A stretch of 64,000 nucleotides of DNA, from positions 372,001-436,000 of the forward strand of contig NZ_JAGEOJ010000003.1 in the NCBI RefSeq assembly GCF_017573505.1. Reading direction: 5' to 3'. This document shows positions 51,819-59,796 of the stretch, piece after piece. The first letter of the stretch is position 1. Every line of letters begins with the position of its first letter. This DNA is from Actinomadura barringtoniae. Lineage in GTDB: Bacteria > Actinomycetota > Actinomycetes > Streptosporangiales > Streptosporangiaceae. The translations under genes were made by a program, and so were the position numbers. The notes under the pieces are model-generated. The model was not told the origin of the DNA. It did no database searches and saw nothing but the letters and a program-made list of their open reading frames with translations.

Positions 51819-52943
51819 ATGGAGACTCCTCTCGTTCGGGTCGGCATCATCGGAGTGGGCAACTGCGCCCGCGCCCTCCTCGAGGGCACGGCGCACTACC
51901 GCTCCGTCACCGACCTGTCCGCCGGACTGATGTTCCCGAAGGTCGGTCCCTACGGCGCCGGGGCCCTTGAGCCCGTCGCCGCCTGGGACGTCGACGTCGA
52001 GAAGGTCGGAAAGGACCTGTGGACCGCACGTGCCGCCGGGCAGAACCTCGACGTGGGCATTCCCCAGGCCGACCTGCTCCCGATCGGCCAGGACGTGCGG
52101 GTGCTGCGCGCCCCACGGCTGGACGGCGCCGGCGTCAAGTACCAGGAACGCGTCACGGTCGTCGACGATCACGAGGCGGGACCGGCGGCCGACGAACGCC
52201 TCAAGACCATCGAGCAGATCAAGGCGGCGAAGGTCGACGTCCTGCTCAACTACCTGCCGGTCGGGTCGCAGGAGGCGACCGAATGGTGGGCGGGCGTCGC
52301 GCTCGAGGCCGGGACCGCGTTCGTGAACAACATCCCGGTGTTCATCGCGCGCCGCGACGAGTGGCGGGAGAAGTTCCGCGCCGCGGGCCTGCCGCTGATC
52401 GGCGACGACATCAAGTCGCAGCTCGGCGCGACCTATCTGCACCGGGTGCTGGTGCGGGCGTTCTCCGACCGGGGCATCGGCCTGGAGCGGACGTACCAGC
52501 TGAACGTCGGCGGCAACATGGACTTCTACAACATGCTGGAGCAGGACCGCCTGTCGTCCAAGCGCGAGTCCAAGACCTCCGCCGTCACCGACGCCTACTC
52601 CGGGAAGCTGAACGACGAGGACGTGCACATCGGCCCGTCCGACTACGTGCAGTTCCTCGGCGACACCAAGAAGGCGTTCATCCGCTGCGAGGGCAAGGGC
52701 TTCGGCGGCGCGCCCATCGAAATGGACATGCAGCTCACCGTGCCGGACTCGCCGAACTCGGCGGGCGTCGTCATCGACGCGGCCCGCATCGCCAAGCTCG
52801 CGATGGACCGCGGCGACACCGCCGTGGACGAGTGGGTGTCGGCGTGGCTGTTCAAGGCGCCGCCGCGCGCGGTGTCGCAGGAGTCCGACCAGGTCGCCCG
52901 GGAGCGCCTGACGACGTGGATGTCGGGCGCCACGACTCGCTGA
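51819..52943 (+). CDS. ino1: myo-inositol-1-phosphate synthase
   Basis: Converts glucose 6-phosphate to inositol 1-phosphate with internal NAD recycling. The 374-residue actinobacterial-type protein begins VRVGIIGVGNCARALLEG (Rossmann G-x-G-x-x-x), contains LNYLPVGSQEAT, GDDIKSQLGATYLHRVL, LNVGGNMDFYNMLEQDR and KRESKTSAV, which line the active site, and SDYVQFLGDTKKAFI. Residues are complete. As a second copy of a housekeeping enzyme inside a biosynthetic cluster, it probably supplies precursor for an aminocyclitol. Confidence 0.95.
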   Translation: METPLVRVGIIGVGNCARALLEGTAHYRSVTDLSAGLMFPKVGPYGAGALEPVAAWDVDVEKVGKDLWTARAAGQNLDVGIPQADLLPIGQDVRVLRAPRLDGAGVKYQERVTVVDDHEAGPAADERLKTIEQIKAAKVDVLLNYLPVGSQEATEWWAGVALEAGTAFVNNIPVFIARRDEWREKFRAAGLPLIGDDIKSQLGATYLHRVLVRAFSDRGIGLERTYQLNVGGNMDFYNMLEQDRLSSKRESKTSAVTDAYSGKLNDEDVHIGPSDYVQFLGDTKKAFIRCEGKGFGGAPIEMDMQLTVPDSPNSAGVVIDAARIAKLAMDRGDTAVDEWVSAWLFKAPPRAVSQESDQVARERLTTWMSGATTR

Positions 52944-52957
52944 CCCAGCAGCAGGAA

Positions 52958-52992
52958 CCACGGCCGGGGCGCTCAGCGCGGCCCGGCCGTGG
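52958..52992 (+). terminator. hairpin after the inositol-phosphate synthase gene
   Basis: CCACGGCCGGG pairs exactly with CCCGGCCGTGG, with a second small stem (GCGCT/AGCGC) inside the loop. It lies 15 bp after the stop codon and before the AT gene, which may thus have its own promoter or depend on read-through. Confidence 0.75.
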
Positions 52993-53037
52993 CCCATGCC
53001 CACGGTTTGTCCAGACGGCGACGAACAGGAGCAGGCG

Positions 53038-54165
53038 ATGACCGAGACAGAGGTGGCGACCCGAGGCGTTCCCCGGGTCGCCGGCCAGATGGACGCGGAC
53101 GGTGGTCCCGTACGGCTGGTGTTCGTGTTCCCCGGCCAGGGCGCCCAGTGGGTCGGGATGGGCCGGGAGCTGGCCGCGTTCAACCCGGTGTTCGAGCGGG
53201 CCATGCGCGAGTGCGCGGACGCCGTCGAGGCGGAGCTCGGCTGGTCGCCGCTGCGGCGGCTGTACGACGACGCACCGCTCACCGCGGTGGACGAGATCCA
53301 GCCGACGCTGTGGGCGTTCCAGGTGGCGCTCGCCGCGGTCTGGCGCGCGTGGGGCGTCGAGCCCGACCTGATCATCGGGCACAGCATGGGCGAGATCGCG
53401 GGCGCCACCGTCGCCGGGGCGCTCACGCTCGGCGACGCGGCGGCGGTCGTGTGCCGGCGCGGCGTGCTGCTGCGCGAACTCGGCGGCAAGGGCGAGATGT
53501 GGGCGGTCGGGCTCAGCGAGGCCGCGGCGCAGGAGGCCATCGGCGAGCACACGGACCTGGTGGCGGCCGGGGTGCTGAACAGCGACCGGTTCACGGTGCT
53601 GTCGGGCGACCCGGACGCGCTCGCCGCGATCATCGAGCCGCTGCGCGAACGCGGGGTGTTCGCCCGCCGGGTGAACGTCGGGTACGCCTCGCACGGGCCG
53701 CAGGTCGAGCCGGTCCGCGACGGCCTGCTCGCGGCCCTCGCCGGGATCGCGCCGCGCGCCGTCGCCACGCCCGTTCACTCGACGGTCCGGGACGCGCGGG
53801 TCGAGGGGCCCGAGTTCGACGGCGCCTACTGGATGGAGAACGTCCGGCAGCCCGTACGGTTCGCCTCGGCGGTCCGGGCCACGCTCGCGGACGGCGAGCC
53901 GACGCTGTTCGTCGAGCTCAGCCCGCATCCGCTGCTCATCCCGGCGCTGCATGACGGCCTGGAGGCCGCGGGTACGGCGGGCACGGCCGTCCCGTCGCTG
54001 GTGCGGCGGCAGCCCGACCGGGGAACGCTGCTCACCGCGCTCGGCACCGTCTACGCGGCCGGACACGACCCGGACTGGTCGCAGGTGGACACCGGCGGCG
54101 AACGCGTGCCGCTCCCCGTTCAGCCGTGGCAGCGCCGGCGGCTCTGGCTGGACCTCGACGACTGA
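53038..54165 (+). CDS. discrete acyltransferase (malonyl-type AT)
   Basis: A stand-alone acyltransferase of 375 residues. FPGQGAQWVGMGREL begins the fold, the nucleophile Ser is in IIGHSMGEIAGATVAGAL, and the second catalytic His is in the C-terminal half (ASHGPQVEPV). It should load the ACP with an extender unit. The KS-AT protein of this cluster has a dead AT, so this enzyme probably serves in trans. ATG 53038 is chosen because AGGAG lies six bases upstream; the frame extends to 52996. It is followed by a bidirectional terminator. Confidence 0.92.
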   Translation: MTETEVATRGVPRVAGQMDADGGPVRLVFVFPGQGAQWVGMGRELAAFNPVFERAMRECADAVEAELGWSPLRRLYDDAPLTAVDEIQPTLWAFQVALAAVWRAWGVEPDLIIGHSMGEIAGATVAGALTLGDAAAVVCRRGVLLRELGGKGEMWAVGLSEAAAQEAIGEHTDLVAAGVLNSDRFTVLSGDPDALAAIIEPLRERGVFARRVNVGYASHGPQVEPVRDGLLAALAGIAPRAVATPVHSTVRDARVEGPEFDGAYWMENVRQPVRFASAVRATLADGEPTLFVELSPHPLLIPALHDGLEAAGTAGTAVPSLVRRQPDRGTLLTALGTVYAAGHDPDWSQVDTGGERVPLPVQPWQRRRLWLDLDD

Positions 54166-54178
54166 CCTCGTGCATGCG

Positions 54179-54206
54179 AGAGCCCCCGGCGATCGCCGGG
54201 GGCTCT
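54179..54206. terminator. bidirectional terminator (28-bp perfect palindrome)
   Basis: AGAGCCCCCGGCGA followed directly by its complement lies between the convergent AT and ammonia-lyase genes (14 bp after the first stop, 32 bp before the second). It should end transcription in both directions. Confidence 0.88.
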
Positions 54207-54237
54207 GCTTGTTGGGTCAACCGGCGTCAACCGGCGT

Positions 54238-55863
54238 TCAACCGGCGTCGACCGCGCGGCGCAGTTCGCCGGAACGGACGGCCTCCCGCACCCGCTGGAT
54301 GTCGTCCTGGAGCGGCCGGTCGCCGTCCAGGAACGGCGACAGCTTCCGTACGAGGGTGTGCGCGGCGGCCGTGGCCGGGCTCAGGTGCTCCAGCCCGCGC
54401 AGGTCGGCGGCCTGGCAGAGCGCGATGAGATGGATCGCGGTGACCTCCTGGACGAGGGCCGCGATCGAGCGGGCGTCGCGCGCGGCGATGGTGCCCATGC
54501 TGACCTTGTCCTGGTTGTGCGCCTCGGTGGAACGCGAGAACGAGGTCGCCGGGGTCGTCCAGCGCAGCGCCTCGGCGACCAGCGACGACGCGCTGATCTG
54601 CATGCCCTTGAAGCCGTGGTGCAGGCCCGCGTCCCAGCTCTCCTCCTCGAACCGCGGGATGAGGTTCGGGGTGAGGCCGTTGTTGAACTTCTCGTCCACG
54701 ATCAGCTCGAGCTGCCGGTCGAGGAGGTCGCCCACGCTCGCCAGGGCGATCTTCAGCGAGTCCATCGTCTGGCCGACGTGCCCGCCGTAGAAGTTGCCGC
54801 CGTTCATGACCTCGCCGGACGGGTCGAACAGCGGGTTGTCGTTGGAGGAGTTGACCTCGATCTCCAGCATCTGCTCGACCCAGATGAGGGTGTCGCGCAG
54901 GGCGCCGACGACGTGCGGGGCGCAGCGGATCGAGTAGCGGTCCTGGATGGGGCGGGCGAGCTGCCGGTAGCCCTCGCCGGTCCACTCCTGGTCGGCGCCC
55001 TGCCCGTCGCCGGCCCCGGACGTCCCGAGCATCTCGCGGACGTGGCGGGCGCTGGCGATCACGCCCTCGTGCGGCTTCTGCTGGAACAGGAAGTCGGCGA
55101 AGTGCGCCGGGTTGCCCGCCAGCACCTGGCTCGCCATCGCCGTGCACAGCTCCGCCGCGTACGCCAGCTCGGCCGCGTCGTGGGCGGCGAGGACCGCGAA
55201 GCCCGACATGAAGGACGTGCCGTTGACCAGCGCGAGGCCCTCCTTGGCCTCCAGCGAGACCGGCGTGAGGCCCGCGGCGGCGAGCGCGTCGGCGGCGCTG
55301 CGGCGCACCCCGTTCTGCCGGACGTCGCCCTCGCCCGTCAGCATCCGCGCGACGTAGCTGAGCGGGACCAGGTCGCCGCTCGCACCGACCGACCCGCGTT
55401 CGGGGATGATCGGCAGGATGTCGTGGTTCAGGCAGTCCAGCAGCAGCCGGACGACCTCGGGCCGGATCGCCGAGTAGCCGCGCGCCAGGCAGTTGGCGCG
55501 GACGAGCAGGGTCGCGCGGGTCACGTCGTCGGGGGCGGTCTCCCCCGTTCCGCAGTTCAGGAAGCTCAGCAGGTTCTCCTGCAGGGCCGCGCCCTTGCTC
55601 GGATGCACCTGCCGGGTGTTGCTGTCACCGAACCCGGCGGTGACGCCGTAGATCGGCAGGCCCGCCGACATCAGGTCGTGCTTGATGCCCAGCGTGACGT
55701 TCATCCGTTCCACGGCCTCGGCGGCGACGCCGACGTTCGGCCGGTCCAGGTCGCGGGCCACGGCGACGGTGTCGGTGAGGGTCAGCCGGTGGCCGTCGAG
55801 CAGCACCGGCGCGCGTTCGCCGGGCTGCGGCCGGGTGAGCAGGGAGGACCGCTGGTCAGTCAT
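54238..55863 (-). CDS. MIO-dependent aromatic ammonia-lyase or aminomutase, Phe-type
   Basis: A 541-residue member of the HAL/PAL family. The MIO cofactor forms from Ala161-Ser162-Gly163 in GSVGASGDLVPLSYVAR. The catalytic Tyr is in IYGVTAGFGDS (residue 72). The selectivity pair at residues 101-102 is Phe-Leu (NLLSFLNCG), as in PAL, not His-Leu (TAL) or Ser-His (HAL), so phenylalanine is predicted. NNGLTPNL and VNSSNDNPLF are also conserved. Product would be cinnamate, or beta-phenylalanine if the enzyme is a mutase. Starts inside the LuxR gene's end (8-bp overlap), so regulator and enzyme are coupled. Confidence 0.9.
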   Translation of the reverse strand: MTDQRSSLLTRPQPGERAPVLLDGHRLTLTDTVAVARDLDRPNVGVAAEAVERMNVTLGIKHDLMSAGLPIYGVTAGFGDSNTRQVHPSKGAALQENLLSFLNCGTGETAPDDVTRATLLVRANCLARGYSAIRPEVVRLLLDCLNHDILPIIPERGSVGASGDLVPLSYVARMLTGEGDVRQNGVRRSAADALAAAGLTPVSLEAKEGLALVNGTSFMSGFAVLAAHDAAELAYAAELCTAMASQVLAGNPAHFADFLFQQKPHEGVIASARHVREMLGTSGAGDGQGADQEWTGEGYRQLARPIQDRYSIRCAPHVVGALRDTLIWVEQMLEIEVNSSNDNPLFDPSGEVMNGGNFYGGHVGQTMDSLKIALASVGDLLDRQLELIVDEKFNNGLTPNLIPRFEEESWDAGLHHGFKGMQISASSLVAEALRWTTPATSFSRSTEAHNQDKVSMGTIAARDARSIAALVQEVTAIHLIALCQAADLRGLEHLSPATAAAHTLVRKLSPFLDGDRPLQDDIQRVREAVRSGELRRAVDAG

Positions 55864-56485
55864 GGACAAACCCCAATTCACTGTTCCGCTGGACGTGGAT
55901 GATCGCTTCCACGCGACTGCCGACCCCGAGCTTGCGGAAGATGCGGGTCAGGTGGAATTCGACGGTGCGCCGGGAGATCCGCATGCGGCGCGCGATCTGC
56001 TCGTTGCCGAGGCCCGCGCACAGCGCACGGAGCAGCTCGGCCTCGCGGTCGGTGAGGCCCTGGCCGCCGACGGGCGGGCCGCCGGTGATCGCGATGCCCT
56101 CCTGGGCGAGGCGCAGGGCGGCGACGACGTCGGCGGCGCCGGCGGTGTCGGGGACGCGGACCTCGCAGTCCCGCGCGTCGTGCCACCGTCCCGCCGGAAC
56201 GACGCGGGCGACACGCAGCGCCGGGGACGTCACGCGCAGCTCGGCCGCCACCCGGGCCGCCGAACGGGCCGTCATGGCCGGGCCCACCAGGAGCCAGTCC
56301 ACGGCCGCGGCGTCCTCGACGGGAACGACGTCGTAGTGCTCGGCGAGCTCACCGGCGATTCCCGTCCGGCTCCAGTCCCCGGCGAGCGCTACGCGCCGCC
56401 GGGCAGGCCCGGCACCTGACGCTTCGCACGACGTGGCGCGTGACGCGGCTCGGGGCGATTCGGGGGCCGATACCGCAGCTGACAC
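55856..56485 (-). CDS. LuxR-type regulator upstream of the ammonia-lyase
   Basis: A 209-residue regulator. The C-terminal HTH is LTDREAELLRALCAGLGNEQ then IARRMRISRRTVEFHLTRIF, followed by KLGVGSRVEAIIH. The N-terminal 130 residues have the outline of a receiver-like domain with no clear phospho-acceptor. GTG 56485 has AAGGAG five bases upstream. Its stop overlaps the lyase start. Three LuxR-type genes in the cluster suggest layered control. Confidence 0.88.
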   Translation of the reverse strand: MSAAVSAPESPRAASRATSCEASGAGPARRRVALAGDWSRTGIAGELAEHYDVVPVEDAAAVDWLLVGPAMTARSAARVAAELRVTSPALRVARVVPAGRWHDARDCEVRVPDTAGAADVVAALRLAQEGIAITGGPPVGGQGLTDREAELLRALCAGLGNEQIARRMRISRRTVEFHLTRIFRKLGVGSRVEAIIHVQRNSELGFVHD

Positions 56486-56560
56486 GGCGTCTCCTTCCGA
56501 CGATCGGTACTGAAAGTCTCGATCACCGGGCCGTGACGCGTAGTCCCTGAGCCGCCGCGC

Positions 56561-58384
56561 TCACGTGCTGCCTGGATGGGCATGCCTGGCATGCCGGGCC
56601 ATCTGATCCGTGGGGAGAATCGCTTCAGGCGGCGGCGGATCGCCGTAGAGCCTGTCCACGAAGTCGGCGCGGTGCGCGAGGACGCCGAGCTGGCTGACCG
56701 AGCCCTTGTCGGTCAGCTCACCGGCGGCGTGGTCGGGCGGCTCGGTGAGCAGCGCGATCCGTTCGATCCGGCGGGACGCCCGGCGGCCCTCGTTGAACGT
56801 GGCGAGGAACGCCGCGAGACGTTCGGGCGAGACGTCCGCGCCGCGCCGGGGCCAGGCCAGTGCGACCGGGCCGGGACGGCCGGAGCCCGCGACGACGACC
56901 TCGGTGAACGCGTCGGTCGCCGCGAGCAGGTCCGCGCGCAGCTCACCCGCCCGTACCCAGGTCCCGGTGGTCAGCTTGAAGTCCTCGGTGAGCCGGCCCT
57001 CGAACACCAGGCCCTGCCCGGGGTCGTCGGGGGCCGCGAGCCGCACGGCATCGCCGGTGCGGAAGTAGCCCTCCTCGTCGAACGCGGCCTCGTTCATCGG
57101 AGCGACGAGGTAGCCGGGCATGACGCCGGGTCCGGCGACGCGGAGCTCCAGCCGGCCCGAGACCGGGGCGAGCTTCACCTTCATGCCCGGGAGCGGGACG
57201 CCGATCGCGCCGGGCTCGGTCGTGTCGTGGTGCGCCGACGTCACGGCCGACGAGGTCTCGGTCATCCCCCACGAGGTGGTGAAGCGGACCTCGTGCCGGG
57301 CGTGCTCGTCGGCGAGCGCGAGCATCCGCACCCGGAGCCGCTCCGGCAGCGGCGCGCCCGCGCTGAACAGCAGCCGCACGGTCGAGAAGAACTTGCGGGC
57401 GCAGTGGGGCTCGCGTTCGAGGGCGTCGGCGAGCAGCGCGAACCCGGCGGGCACGTTGAAGTACACGTTCGGCGCCGTCTCGGAGAGGTTGCGCAGGCTG
57501 TGCTGGAACAGCGCCGGGGTCGGGCCGCCGTCGTCGATGAGCAGCCGCCCGCCGTTCACCAGGACCATGTTCAGGTTGTGGTTGCCGCCGAAGGTGTGGC
57601 TCCATGGCAGCCAGTCGAGCAGGGTCAGCTGCGTGCCGGACAGGAACGGCCACGCCTGCCGCATCGTCTGCTGGACGGCCAGCAGCATGCGGTGCGTGTT
57701 CGGAACGGCCTTGGGCCGCCCGGTCGAGCCGCTGGTGAAGAAGATCCGGGCGATGGAGTCGGGGCGTACCGCCTCCCGCGCGGCGGCGAGCCGGGGACCG
57801 GGCGCCTTCCGCATCAGGTCGGCCAGCGGGACGGCGTCGTCCGGGCCGGGGCCCGCCGGGCCGAGTGCCGCCGGGCCGACGATCAGCGTCGGAACGAGGT
57901 CGCGCAACGCCTCCAGCGCCGGGCCGAACCGCACGCCGTCCTCGGCGTACACCGCGCCCGGCCGCGCCACCTCGGCCGCCGAACGCAGCCGCCCGTAAGT
58001 CCCGTTCAGCGAGTTACCCGTGCTGAGCGAGACGACGGGGATGCCGGCGACGTGCCCGGCGAGGATCAGCAGCAGGTGCCGCAGCGAGTTGCCCGACAGC
58101 ACCAGCAGCGGCCGTTCGGGACCCAGCCCGAGGTCCAGCAGCGCCTCGCCGATCGACTCGGCGTGCGCGAGGCCCTGCGCGTAGGTCAGCTCGTCCCAGC
58201 CGCCCTTCCGGCGCTCGGCGGCCAGCACCGCATCGGGCCTGTCGCGCGCCCAGCGGTACAGCGGGCGCGCGAGGTCGGCCTCGTGCGGCTCCAGAGGAAC
58301 GGCGGAGGCGAGCAGGACGGTTCCGTCCGGGCGCCGCCGCATCTCGATCTTCGGCTCCGCGAATATCCGGTTCACCTTCGGCAC
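56561..58384 (-). CDS. aryl-CoA ligase (feruloyl-CoA synthetase-like)
   Basis: An ANL-family adenylating enzyme of 607 residues, close in style to feruloyl-CoA synthetase. AMP-binding signature FFTSGSTGRPKAVPNTHR, WGMTETSS, YFRTGDAVR and the A8-like LTEDFKLTTGTWVRAGELR are intact. It would activate the cinnamate-type acid from the lyase as a CoA thioester for polyketide priming. It is the first gene of the minus-strand set ligase-luxR-lyase, divergent from the KS gene. GTG 58384 gives the family N-terminus. No carrier or condensation domain is fused, so it is not an NRPS module. Confidence 0.88.
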   Translation of the reverse strand: MPKVNRIFAEPKIEMRRRPDGTVLLASAVPLEPHEADLARPLYRWARDRPDAVLAAERRKGGWDELTYAQGLAHAESIGEALLDLGLGPERPLLVLSGNSLRHLLLILAGHVAGIPVVSLSTGNSLNGTYGRLRSAAEVARPGAVYAEDGVRFGPALEALRDLVPTLIVGPAALGPAGPGPDDAVPLADLMRKAPGPRLAAAREAVRPDSIARIFFTSGSTGRPKAVPNTHRMLLAVQQTMRQAWPFLSGTQLTLLDWLPWSHTFGGNHNLNMVLVNGGRLLIDDGGPTPALFQHSLRNLSETAPNVYFNVPAGFALLADALEREPHCARKFFSTVRLLFSAGAPLPERLRVRMLALADEHARHEVRFTTSWGMTETSSAVTSAHHDTTEPGAIGVPLPGMKVKLAPVSGRLELRVAGPGVMPGYLVAPMNEAAFDEEGYFRTGDAVRLAAPDDPGQGLVFEGRLTEDFKLTTGTWVRAGELRADLLAATDAFTEVVVAGSGRPGPVALAWPRRGADVSPERLAAFLATFNEGRRASRRIERIALLTEPPDHAAGELTDKGSVSQLGVLAHRADFVDRLYGDPPPPEAILPTDQMARHARHAHPGST

Positions 58385-58533
58385 GGTAAGCCGGGTCCCC
58401 GCCGCGCTTGAACCAGGGATTTCAACAGTTGTCCGCCCGCCGGGCCGCGTGACAGCTTCCGAACAGGACCTTCCCCTTCGACCCCCTTCGACCTTCTTCC
58501 GCTTCAGGAAAGAACCCTCCCCCGCCGGCGAAC
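58385..58533. promoter_or_regulatory. divergent promoter region of ligase and KS genes
   Basis: A 149-bp gap separates the divergent starter and elongation gene sets, so promoters for both must lie here. The plus strand has the words ccttcgacc and cttccgcttc repeated near 58470-58510. No box can be assigned with confidence. Confidence 0.4.
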
Positions 58534-59796
58534 GTGGAGCGAACCTTGGCGAGCAGCGATCGGCCCGAGCCGGACGACCGGATCGTCGTCACCGGCTTCG
58601 GCGTCATCTCCAGCATCGGAATCGGGCGCGCGGACTTCCTGGCCGGGCTCCGCGCCGGAAAGTGCGGCTCCTCCCCCATCTCCCTGTGGGACGCGAGCGG
58701 CTTCGCGCACCGGGAGGCCTACGAGGCCCCCGCGTTCGACCCGGCCGACCACCTGCGCAACGTCGAGCCGGGCCGTTATGGCCGGGTCGGCGCGCAGGCC
58801 GCGGCGGCCGCGCGGATGGCGGTGGCGGACGCGGGCCTGGACCTGGACGCGGCGCGCGCCGAACGCGGCGTGATCGCGGTCGGGACCACCTGCGGCGAGT
58901 CCCTGGACATGGACGCGCTGGCCGCGGCCGAGGTGGCGGGCGGTCTCGGGCAGCTCCCCTCTGAGCAGGCGCGGCGCGTTCATCCCGGACGCCTGCCCAT
59001 CGCGGTGGCCGCCGAGCTCGGCCTGACCAACGTCGAGCCGGTGACGATCCCCACGGTGTGCGCGGCCGGGAACTACGCGATCGGGCACGGGCTCGACGCG
59101 CTGCGGTTCGGCGAGGCGGACTACGCGCTGTGCGGTGGGGCCGACTCGGTGAACCGGATGGGGTTCGCCGGGTTCTACCGGCTGCGGGCGCTGGCGAAGG
59201 AGAAGTGCCGGCCGTTCGACCTGGACCGCGACGGCTTCATGTTCGGCGAGGGCGCCGGGATCCTGGTCCTGGAGACGCTGGCCCACGCGCGTGAACGCGG
59301 CGCGACCGTCCTGGCGGAGATCGCCGGATACTCGCTGAACTGCGACGCCGACCATCCCACCCGGCCGAAGCGCGAACGGGTGGTCGAGTGCCTGCGCGGC
59401 GCGCTGCGCGACGCGTCGGCCGACCCGGCCGAGGTGGACGTCTTCTTCGCGCACGGCAGCGGCACCAAGCTGAACGACGAGATGGAGTCGGCGGCGCTGC
59501 GCGAGGTCTTCGGCGCCGCGCCGCCGCCCGTCACCGGCCTCAAGTCGATGATCGGGCACACCCAGGGCGCGGCCGGGGCGCACGGCTGCATCGCCGCGAT
59601 GCTCGGGATGAACCACGGCTTCATCCCGCCCACGGTCAACTTCGCGACGCCCGACCCCGTCTGTCCCGTCGACTGCGTGCCGAACGAGGCGCGGCCCGCC
59701 TCGATCGGGACCGCCGTCGTCAACTCGCTGGGCGTCGGCGGCAACAACGCCGCGGTCGTCCTGCGGAGCTTCGAGAAGTTCGGGGAGGCAGCGTGA
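58534..59796 (+). CDS. ketosynthase alpha (FabF-type, type II PKS)
   Basis: A 420-residue condensing enzyme with a complete triad: Cys176 in TIPTVCAAGNYAIG, His307 in FAHGSGTKLND and His342 in KSMIGHTQGAAGA. The fold is FabF/KS-alpha; the PTVCAAGN motif differs from the usual TACA/SGN. It forms a pair with the next gene (a chain-length factor, GTGA overlap), so it is type II PKS rather than fatty-acid KAS II. The GTG at 58534 lacks a good box; a TTG at 58546 has GGAG at proper distance. With a ketoreductase and the aryl starter enzymes it should build a partly reduced aryl-polyketide. Confidence 0.9.
   Translation: MERTLASSDRPEPDDRIVVTGFGVISSIGIGRADFLAGLRAGKCGSSPISLWDASGFAHREAYEAPAFDPADHLRNVEPGRYGRVGAQAAAAARMAVADAGLDLDAARAERGVIAVGTTCGESLDMDALAAAEVAGGLGQLPSEQARRVHPGRLPIAVAAELGLTNVEPVTIPTVCAAGNYAIGHGLDALRFGEADYALCGGADSVNRMGFAGFYRLRALAKEKCRPFDLDRDGFMFGEGAGILVLETLAHARERGATVLAEIAGYSLNCDADHPTRPKRERVVECLRGALRDASADPAEVDVFFAHGSGTKLNDEMESAALREVFGAAPPPVTGLKSMIGHTQGAAGAHGCIAAMLGMNHGFIPPTVNFATPDPVCPVDCVPNEARPASIGTAVVNSLGVGGNNAAVVLRSFEKFGEAA

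Noticed and set aside
50457..53768. A 1103-codon open frame on the minus strand
   Set aside because: It is antisense to the ACP, aminotransferase, inositol-phosphate synthase and AT genes, and arises from high GC at third positions.
56561..58384. Adenylating enzyme considered as an NRPS A domain
   Set aside because: No carrier or condensation domain is fused, and the LTEDFKLTTGTWV block is typical of feruloyl-CoA synthetases.
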